64,000 nucleotides of DNA, from positions 1-64,000 of the forward strand of contig CAMYYI010000005.1 of the NCBI GenBank assembly GCA_947303465.1, read 5' to 3'. Made by a program: the position numbers and the translations under genes. This DNA comes from an uncultured Bacteroidales bacterium. GTDB lineage: Bacteria; Bacteroidota; Bacteroidia; Bacteroidales; UBA932. Positions 36,402-43,188 of this stretch are shown piece after piece (position 1 is the stretch's first letter; each line of letters begins with the position of its first letter). The notes beneath the pieces are model-generated. The model worked only from the letters and a program-made list of their open reading frames with translations, did no database searches and was not told where the DNA came from.

Positions 36402-39400
36402 ATGAAAATCTCCAAACTAATAGGCGGCGCCATTCTGGCGGCCATTTTGTTCGCCGGCTGTCAGCAGGGCAGCGGCACAGGCAAAGGTTCTTCCGCAGCG
36501 ACTCAGGCCACAAAGGCCAAGGCTGCGGCAGTAGCGCAGACACCGGAAGAAGCCGGGTATCAGACTTACGACGGCAGCGAGGAAAGTCAGGAAACCCCCG
36601 ATGCACCTACCATCAAGCTCCTCAGCCATGGCAGCGTGCTGCCCAGCACAGGCAAGATGGACTTGCTGTTCAGCTCCTACGGCTATGTGAAGGCCCGCTT
36701 CCGCGTGCGTAAGATCTTTACGAGCAACATACTGCAGTTCATGCAGTTCGATACCTACGAGGCAAAATACAACCTCTTCAAGGTAGCTCGTGTGGTGGCT
36801 GATACGACCGTCGTGCTCGGTACCACCGACGCGCCCCACCTGCGTGCGGAACGCAACTACGGCATCAGCATGGACGAACTCATCAAGCCGGAGCCCGGCG
36901 CCATCTATTTCGTAGAGATACGCGGAGTGGAGCCGCTGGAAGAGGAGGATTTCTGGGACAGCGATTCCTACTTCGGCGACTATGAGACCTACGACGAGCG
37001 CAACACCTTCCTGGTGGCCAGCGACCTTGCCCTTATCGCCAAGGAAGGAGACAACAAATGTGATGTCTATGCGTGCGACATACTCAGCGGCGAGCCTCTC
37101 AAGGGCGTGAAAATCAAGCTTTACGACGATGTGCTGCAGGAGGTGGGCAAGGCCGTCACCGACAAGGACGGACGTGCAAGCTTTCCCGCGGCAGACGGCA
37201 AATATGTTCTGGCAAGTTCAGACAAGGGCGCGGCATATCTTGCTCTCAAGAATGAGAAGTCGCTTTCAACCAGTAACTTTGATGTCAGCGGAGTTTATCG
37301 TGAAGGCGGCCTCAAGGCCTATATCTTCGGCGAGCGCGGAGTATGGCGCCCGGGCGACACCATGCACATCACCGTCATTACCATGGCTGAGGGCGACGAC
37401 CTTCCGGCCGGCCACCCCGTGGTTGCGGAACTGCGTAATCCGGACGGCCAGGTTACGAGCACCCTTACTGCCAGGAACGACGGCAGCCATATCTATCATT
37501 TCCCCTTCAGCACCGAGCAGGACGCTCCTACCGGCCGCTGGAGCGTGAATGTGAAGATAGGCGCCCAGAGCTTCAGCAAGTCGCTTAGGGTAGAAACGGT
37601 AAAACCCAACAAGCTGGACATCCAGCTGGCATTCGAAGATGAACTGCTTGTACCCAAGAGCAGTTGCGTGGGTGTCCTGACCGTGAAATGGCTCTACGGA
37701 GCACCAGGCAGCGGCCTGAAAGTCAACGGCGATGTGGAACTCAGCAACGCTCCCACCTCCTTCAAGAATTACCCGGATTACGACTTCAAGGATGATACCC
37801 GCAGCTTCACCTCGCAGTCGCGTTATTACAGCGACATGCGCACCGATGATAACGGCCAGCTGTCGTTAAGCGCCAACATGGACCTCCGCGACGAGGGCGT
37901 ACCCGGCATGCTCAACGTGTCCTTTGCCATGCGCGCATTCGAGCCGTCCGGGGAATTCAGTACGGGCGTCTCCAGTTACAAGATGTCGCCGTTCGACACG
38001 TACGTGGGCATGAAGGTGGAAAAAGACCGCTCCGGCTGGGGTGAGGAGTACCTGAAGGCCGGAAAGGCCCATAAGTTCGATGTGGTCACCGTAGGCCCTG
38101 ACGGAGCCCCGGTAACGGTATCCGACCTGCATGTAGAGGTGTACCATGTGGATTGGAGCTGGTGGTGGAACTCTTCTGCGCAGATTGCCAGCTATATGTC
38201 CGGCAGCAGCAAGGAGCGCCTCTTCGACAAGCACATTGCAACCCATTCCGGCACCGGCTCGTTCAGTTACGACTGGGCCGACGCCCCTGAGGGTCTTTAT
38301 TTCATCCGTGTTTCCGATGAAAAGGGAGGACACGCAACGTCCATGCTTGCAGAAGTTTATGAGAACTACGGCGGCGGCTCGCACAGCACCGACGGAGGTG
38401 CGGCACGCCTGAGTATCAATGCCAGCAAGGATAAATACAAGGTGGGCGAGACCGCCAGGCTTGTGATACCTTCTTCCAAGGGCAACAGGGCCCTGGTGTC
38501 GCTGGAGAAGGGCGGACGCATACTCAGCTCGTCATGGGTGAACTGCGGCGCGGAGAGTACCGAAATCAAGGTCCCCGTGACCTCGGACATGCTCCCCAAC
38601 GTTTATGCGTTCGTAACTTTGGTCCAGCCTCACGCTGGCACCCTGAACGATGCTCCCATACGTATGTACGGAGTATGCAATATCAATGTGGAAGACGAGG
38701 CGTCGCATCTGCAGCCCCAGATCGACATAGCTTCCGAGGTTAAGCCGGAGAGTGAAATCAGCTTCAAGGTAAAAGAGAAGAACGGCAAGGCCATGAGCTA
38801 TGTCGTAGCCCTTGTAGATGAGGGCTTGCTCGGGCTTACAGGATTCAAGACCCCCGACGCATGGAAGGCATTTTACGCCAAGGAGGCTCTCCGCGTGCGC
38901 ACCTGGGACCTCTACGACGATGTAATAGGGGCTTATGGCGGCAAGATAGAGCAGCTGTTTGCAATCGGCGGTGACGATGAGGCGGCCGAGGGCGCCATGC
39001 GTCCCCAGAACGCCCAGCGCTTCAACCCGGTAGTCTGCTATCTTGGTCCGTTTACCCTGAAGGCCGGCAAGACAGCCACCCTCAAGGCTGAGATACCGCA
39101 GTACATAGGTTCATTGCGTGCCATGGTCATAGCCACGGACGGACGTGCCCAGGGCAGCTGCTCCAGCAACGTGGCCGTTACCAAGCCTGTGATGGTGCAG
39201 GCTACGCTCCCGAGAACCCTTAACGTGGGTGAGACTATCAGCGTTCCGGTTACCGTGATGACCCTCAAAGACGGCGTGGGCGCCGTTAAGGTTGGAATCA
39301 AGGCTTCCGAATTGCTGGAGGTCAGCGGACCTGCCCGGCAGGAGGTCAATTCTGCCAAGGCCGGCACTCAGATGTGCTACTTCGAGCTCAAGGTTAAAGA

Positions 39401-40976
39401 CGTAACAGGCATAGCCAAAGTGGGAGTTACCGCTGAGGCGGCCGGAGACAAGTCTGCGCACGATATAGAGATTGACGTGCTGAACCCGAATCCGGAGGTC
39501 ACGCGCAGCAACACCGTGCTGCTCGCCGCCGGAGAATCCAAGGAGATTGAAGTGCCCCTGTTCGGAACTGCGGGCACCAATTCCGCGGCCCTCGAGTTGT
39601 CCACCATACCCGCAATAGACCTCGACGCCCGTCTGAAGTATTTGATTCAGTATCCTTACGGCTGTCTGGAGCAGACGGTTTCTGCCGCCTTCCCGCAGCT
39701 GTACCTGGACAAGGTGATGAATTGCGACGAGAAGCTGCGTTCCCGCAGCCGCATCAACATTGAGGCTGCGATACGTCGTCTGCAGAATTACCGCCGCAGC
39801 GACGGCTCCCTGAGTTACTGGCCCGGTTCGAGCAATGCCTCCCTGTTCGGCAGCGCCTACGCCCTTCATTTCCTCAAAGAGGCTGAAGACCAGGGGTATG
39901 CGGTGCCTGTCGAGCTCAAGAAAGAACTCGTCGCCTGGCTGGGCCGGGCGGTTTCCGATACCAAGGAGGACGCCACATCCCGTGCGTACGGCGTTTATGC
40001 CCTGGCCGTGGCCGGCAAGCCTCAGCGCAGCGCCATGAACCTGCTGCGTGAGAAGGTCAAGAAGATGCCTGCAAGTGCCGCCTGGCTGCTTTCGGCCGCC
40101 TACGCCGTGGACGGAAAGAAGAATGTCGCCCGCGAGATTGCAGCACCTCTGCAGTACGAAGACAAGAGTTATGAAGCATACGGTAGTTCCGACCGCAACC
40201 GTGCGGTAGCCCTCAAGACCATGCTGCTTACAGACCGTAAGGAAGAGGCCTTCCGTCTTGCTTCCGACATTGCTTCCAGGCTCAACGATAAGTCTGTCTG
40301 GATGAGTACGCAGTCAACTGCATGGAGCCTCTATTCCGTATGCGACTATGCCCGTGCCAATGCCGGCGGCGTACAGGCAAGCTGGAGCGTTGGTGGCAAG
40401 ACCGTCAAGGCTGCAGGTGGCAAGTGCATAGAGTCCGCTGTCCTGCCGGTTGACGCTTCTGCCAAGAGCATTAAACTCAAGATCGATAACGCCGGACAGG
40501 GCAATCTGTATGCTGTGGCTTCCGTGACCGGAGTGCCGCCGGCAGCAGAAGAAAAAGCCGTGAGCAACCGTCTGAAGATGAGTGTAAGCTATACGGACGA
40601 GCACAACAATGCCGTGCGTGTTGACACCTTGTCCCGCGGCCGTATCATCTATGCGGTTGTTACCGTCACCAACCCCGGGGCTTCCTCCCTGCACGACCTG
40701 GCTCTCAACCATAAGTTCCCTTCCGGTTGGGAGATACAGAACGAGCGCCTCTATTCCCAGGCGGTTTCCTATCCGGCAGGAGTCAGCTATCAGGATATAC
40801 GCGACGACAGGGTTTACAGTTTCTTTGACCTTGCTGCCGGTGCGAGCGTGACTGTAAAGACCAAACTGATAGCAACTTATCCCGGTCGTTTCTACCTGCC
40901 CGCAGTCAGTTGCGAAGCTATGTACGACGCCTCGGTTTCAGCCCTGATTCCGGGTCTCTGGGTAGAGGTGAAGTAA
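36402..40976 (+). CDS. Alpha-2-macroglobulin family lipoprotein with thioester motif
   Basis: 1,524 residues. Lipobox in MKISKLIGGAILAAILFAGCQQ (Cys about residue 20). Contains bacterial MG domains (GVYREGGLKAYIFGERGVWRPGDTMHITVI and PTGRWSVNVKIG are typical of MG2/MG3), a bait-like region, the A2M segment KPVMVQATLPRTLNVGETISVPVTV, and the thioester motif PYGCLEQTVSA with Cys1088. The alpha-alpha toroid around it and a C-terminal receptor-type MG domain complete the fold. The thioester Cys and Gln are intact, so covalent trapping of proteases in the periplasm is expected. Pairing with pbpC on the other strand fits the idea of guarding the envelope after peptidoglycan damage. Confidence 0.94.
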   Translation: MKISKLIGGAILAAILFAGCQQGSGTGKGSSAATQATKAKAAAVAQTPEEAGYQTYDGSEESQETPDAPTIKLLSHGSVLPSTGKMDLLFSSYGYVKARFRVRKIFTSNILQFMQFDTYEAKYNLFKVARVVADTTVVLGTTDAPHLRAERNYGISMDELIKPEPGAIYFVEIRGVEPLEEEDFWDSDSYFGDYETYDERNTFLVASDLALIAKEGDNKCDVYACDILSGEPLKGVKIKLYDDVLQEVGKAVTDKDGRASFPAADGKYVLASSDKGAAYLALKNEKSLSTSNFDVSGVYREGGLKAYIFGERGVWRPGDTMHITVITMAEGDDLPAGHPVVAELRNPDGQVTSTLTARNDGSHIYHFPFSTEQDAPTGRWSVNVKIGAQSFSKSLRVETVKPNKLDIQLAFEDELLVPKSSCVGVLTVKWLYGAPGSGLKVNGDVELSNAPTSFKNYPDYDFKDDTRSFTSQSRYYSDMRTDDNGQLSLSANMDLRDEGVPGMLNVSFAMRAFEPSGEFSTGVSSYKMSPFDTYVGMKVEKDRSGWGEEYLKAGKAHKFDVVTVGPDGAPVTVSDLHVEVYHVDWSWWWNSSAQIASYMSGSSKERLFDKHIATHSGTGSFSYDWADAPEGLYFIRVSDEKGGHATSMLAEVYENYGGGSHSTDGGAARLSINASKDKYKVGETARLVIPSSKGNRALVSLEKGGRILSSSWVNCGAESTEIKVPVTSDMLPNVYAFVTLVQPHAGTLNDAPIRMYGVCNINVEDEASHLQPQIDIASEVKPESEISFKVKEKNGKAMSYVVALVDEGLLGLTGFKTPDAWKAFYAKEALRVRTWDLYDDVIGAYGGKIEQLFAIGGDDEAAEGAMRPQNAQRFNPVVCYLGPFTLKAGKTATLKAEIPQYIGSLRAMVIATDGRAQGSCSSNVAVTKPVMVQATLPRTLNVGETISVPVTVMTLKDGVGAVKVGIKASELLEVSGPARQEVNSAKAGTQMCYFELKVKDVTGIAKVGVTAEAAGDKSAHDIEIDVLNPNPEVTRSNTVLLAAGESKEIEVPLFGTAGTNSAALELSTIPAIDLDARLKYLIQYPYGCLEQTVSAAFPQLYLDKVMNCDEKLRSRSRINIEAAIRRLQNYRRSDGSLSYWPGSSNASLFGSAYALHFLKEAEDQGYAVPVELKKELVAWLGRAVSDTKEDATSRAYGVYALAVAGKPQRSAMNLLREKVKKMPASAAWLLSAAYAVDGKKNVAREIAAPLQYEDKSYEAYGSSDRNRAVALKTMLLTDRKEEAFRLASDIASRLNDKSVWMSTQSTAWSLYSVCDYARANAGGVQASWSVGGKTVKAAGGKCIESAVLPVDASAKSIKLKIDNAGQGNLYAVASVTGVPPAAEEKAVSNRLKMSVSYTDEHNNAVRVDTLSRGRIIYAVVTVTNPGASSLHDLALNHKFPSGWEIQNERLYSQAVSYPAGVSYQDIRDDRVYSFFDLAAGASVTVKTKLIATYPGRFYLPAVSCEAMYDASVSALIPGLWVEVK

Positions 40977-40980
40977 GACC

Positions 40981-41946
40981 ATGTGGACTGTCCTGGCAGT
41001 CTTTTCGGCTATCTTGCTGGGTCTTTATGACGCAGCCAAGAAGCAGGCCCTCAAGAAGAACGGCGTTCTTGCCGTTCTTCTTGTGGCAACTGCTCTCTCG
41101 ACCCTTTTTCTTGCTCCTTTCCTCCGCCTGGGGCCAGGTGAGGATCACCTGAAGCTGGCTTTCAAAGCCGTTCTTGTGACGGCTTCCTGGATTTCCGGCA
41201 TGGTGGGATTGAAATTGCTGTCCCTTACCACGGTAAGTATGCTGAAAGGGTCCCGACCGGTGTTCGTGGTGCTTTTTTCAATCCTCTTGTTCGGTGAGAC
41301 TCTCAGCTGGATGCAGTGGGCGGGTGTTGTTATAGTCCTGGCGTCATTGTATATGCTTGGCAGGACGAGCCGTGGAGATGCCACGGTGGAGGTGCGTAAG
41401 GTGGGATTCATATGGATGGGGGTATCCATCATCACCGGGGTTGCCAGTGCGCTGTTCGACAAGCATATCATGCAAGGGATGGAGCCGCTTTTCGTCCAGA
41501 GCTGGACAAACCTCTACATCACGGTACTGCTGGGACTCTGTATCTGTGTTATGTGGCTAATCCGCCGCCGGCAGACTGCCTCTGAGAGACCGTGTCCACC
41601 CTCGGACACGTTAGAGGGAGGGGCCCAGCCTCAGGCTGGGAGGGATGAGCGCAGCGAAGTCTTCCAGAGGCAGTCTGCCGGCGGCTGGAAAGAACAAACG
41701 AAATTCAGCTGGGACTGGACTCTGCTTCTGGTTGCGGTGCTTATAACTGGAGCGGATGCACTGTACTTTTTCGCACTCAAGCAGCCTGGGGCGCTGCTCA
41801 GTGTGGTTTCTGTAATACGCCGCGCCTCCGTCATCGTCGCATTCCTGTGCGGCGCCATCTTCTTCAAGGAAGGAAACATCCGCGCCAAGGCCCTCAACCT
41901 CCTCCTCATGGCCTCCGGCGTCGTGCTCCTTCTGCTTGGAAACTAA
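40981..41946 (+). CDS. EamA/DMT-family transporter with in-frame repeat insert
   Basis: 321 residues with about ten membrane segments in two EamA repeats: repeat 1 includes LKLLSLTTVSMLKGSRPVFVVLFSILLFGETLSWMQWAGVVIVLASLYML; repeat 2 ends in FLCGAIFFKEGNIRAKALNLLLMASGVVLLLL. Exporter or importer of an unknown small metabolite. Residues about 195-235 (RQTASERPCPPSDTLEGGAQPQAGRDERSEVFQRQSAGG, in the hydrophilic loop after TM6) are encoded by a 122-nt palindromic element. Without it the protein would be about 280 residues, the normal family size. Starts 4 nt after the alpha-2-macroglobulin stop; abuts the convergent SGNH gene. Confidence 0.88.
   Translation: MWTVLAVFSAILLGLYDAAKKQALKKNGVLAVLLVATALSTLFLAPFLRLGPGEDHLKLAFKAVLVTASWISGMVGLKLLSLTTVSMLKGSRPVFVVLFSILLFGETLSWMQWAGVVIVLASLYMLGRTSRGDATVEVRKVGFIWMGVSIITGVASALFDKHIMQGMEPLFVQSWTNLYITVLLGLCICVMWLIRRRQTASERPCPPSDTLEGGAQPQAGRDERSEVFQRQSAGGWKEQTKFSWDWTLLLVAVLITGADALYFFALKQPGALLSVVSVIRRASVIVAFLCGAIFFKEGNIRAKALNLLLMASGVVLLLLGN
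41564..41685. repeat. Arm-core-arm palindromic insert in the EamA gene
   Basis: Perfect 21-bp inverted arms 41564-41584 and 41665-41685. Core: CGTGTCC (41591-41597) pairs GGACACG (41604-41610); loop CCCTC (41599-41603) can pair GAGGG (41614-41618); CCCAGCC (41624-41630) pairs GGCTGGG (41634-41640). A 37-nt stretch, 41591-41627, is identical to uvrA 44319-44355. Confidence 0.88.
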
Positions 41947-43122
41947 TTATTTGATGCCATATTTGGCGAGGATGGTGAGAATCGGCTTCTCGATGGATTT
42001 TGCCCAGAGATAGTAGCCGTGGTCGTCGGGGTGGGTGCCGTCTACCGAGTACTCATGGCTGCCTTCCTCGCACGCGTCGGTCTGGATGAAATATACATCG
42101 GCATATTTGGGATCCTTGAGGAGTTGGCTGAACATGTTGGAAGCCATATCCTGCTTGGCCTGCTCACGGGCGTCGTAGGTCAGGGAGAAGTTGCGGTTCT
42201 CGCGGTAAATGGTCTGCTGGAAGATGATGGGCTTGCCGGGATGCGCGGCGATCAGCCTGTCGATAAACGGCTGCAGGCGCTCCTGAATCATCTTGTAGTC
42301 GGGATTTGAGAAGGCGTCGAAGATGTATGCGTCGGCCTCTACGTCGTCAAGCACATCTGCAAAATACTGCTGCATCTTGCAGTTGCCGCTCATACCGAAT
42401 GCCAGGACCTGCATGCCGGTGTGGCGCATGAACTGCATGGGATAGCTCATGCCCGGACGGCTGGTGCTTATGCCATGGGTGTAGGACGAGCCGTGGAACA
42501 ATATCTTGTTCCTGAACTGTCCGTCCAGCCTTCTGATATAGGAGCCTACGGGCACGCCTATCTTGCAGGAACGTACCTCTGAGTAGTTGGGGAGATACAG
42601 GATGCAATCCTTGTTTCCGGGAGCCATATCCTTGATAAGCACAAGGTTGTCTTCTGCATATGCGGCCTTGGTAGCGCCGGAGGCGGCCCAGATCCACTCA
42701 CCCTTCTTGTTCTTTATATACAGGTCATAGCCGCGGTATGCTATAGGCATGGTGGCCACGGTCGAATACTGCTGGCCCCACTGGGTCTTGACGCTTATGG
42801 AAGTTGCATCAGTGCTGAATATCACGGTGATGCCGGGGCAGCAGCGGGCCTGGAAGTTCTCGCCCTTGCTCATGCCCTTGTATTTGACGGTATCGATACG
42901 GTGATAGGGATTGGGGGTATCGTAGAACATTTTACCGAACAATCCCAGGTCGGATGCCTCGGTGAAGCTGTAGGCCGTACCCTTGGGAGTCGTTGGATTG
43001 TCTATGATAGCCTGAAGCTCGGCGAAATGCTTTTCGTCGTAAGATTTTGTGACGTTGTAGAGCTTGGAGCTGCAGGAGCAGACCATCAGAAGCACGGTCG
43101 CAGCAAATAGGAATCTTTTCAT
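41947..43122 (-). CDS. SGNH/GDSL-family hydrolase lipoprotein
   Basis: 391 residues with a lipobox (LLMVCSCSSK). The N-terminal ~190 residues form a beta-rich accessory domain (YRGYDLYIKNKKGEWIW, DCILYLPNYSEVRSCKIGV). The catalytic SGNH domain follows: nucleophile Ser in KILFHGSSYTHGIS, oxyanion residues in GMSGNCKM, DAFSNPD, and the acid/base pair in VDGTHPDDHGYYLWA. This two-domain layout is common in Bacteroidales gene sets acting on acylated or acetylated glycans, where it works as an outer-surface esterase. Substrate not assigned. Preceded by a good promoter at 43157-43164. Confidence 0.88.
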   Translation of the reverse strand: MKRFLFAATVLLMVCSCSSKLYNVTKSYDEKHFAELQAIIDNPTTPKGTAYSFTEASDLGLFGKMFYDTPNPYHRIDTVKYKGMSKGENFQARCCPGITVIFSTDATSISVKTQWGQQYSTVATMPIAYRGYDLYIKNKKGEWIWAASGATKAAYAEDNLVLIKDMAPGNKDCILYLPNYSEVRSCKIGVPVGSYIRRLDGQFRNKILFHGSSYTHGISTSRPGMSYPMQFMRHTGMQVLAFGMSGNCKMQQYFADVLDDVEADAYIFDAFSNPDYKMIQERLQPFIDRLIAAHPGKPIIFQQTIYRENRNFSLTYDAREQAKQDMASNMFSQLLKDPKYADVYFIQTDACEEGSHEYSVDGTHPDDHGYYLWAKSIEKPILTILAKYGIK

Positions 43123-43156
43123 CGTGTTATGATTTAATGGTTATAATCCGGTCTTA

Positions 43157-43164
43157 CAAATATA
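43157..43164 (-). promoter_or_regulatory. Bacteroidota promoter for the SGNH gene
   Basis: TATATTTG on the minus strand with a TTG element 19 nt further upstream, close to the expected -33/-7 spacing. About 35 nt before the start codon. Confidence 0.65.
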
Positions 43165-43188
43165 GCAAAAGTAAGGTATAAAACAAGG

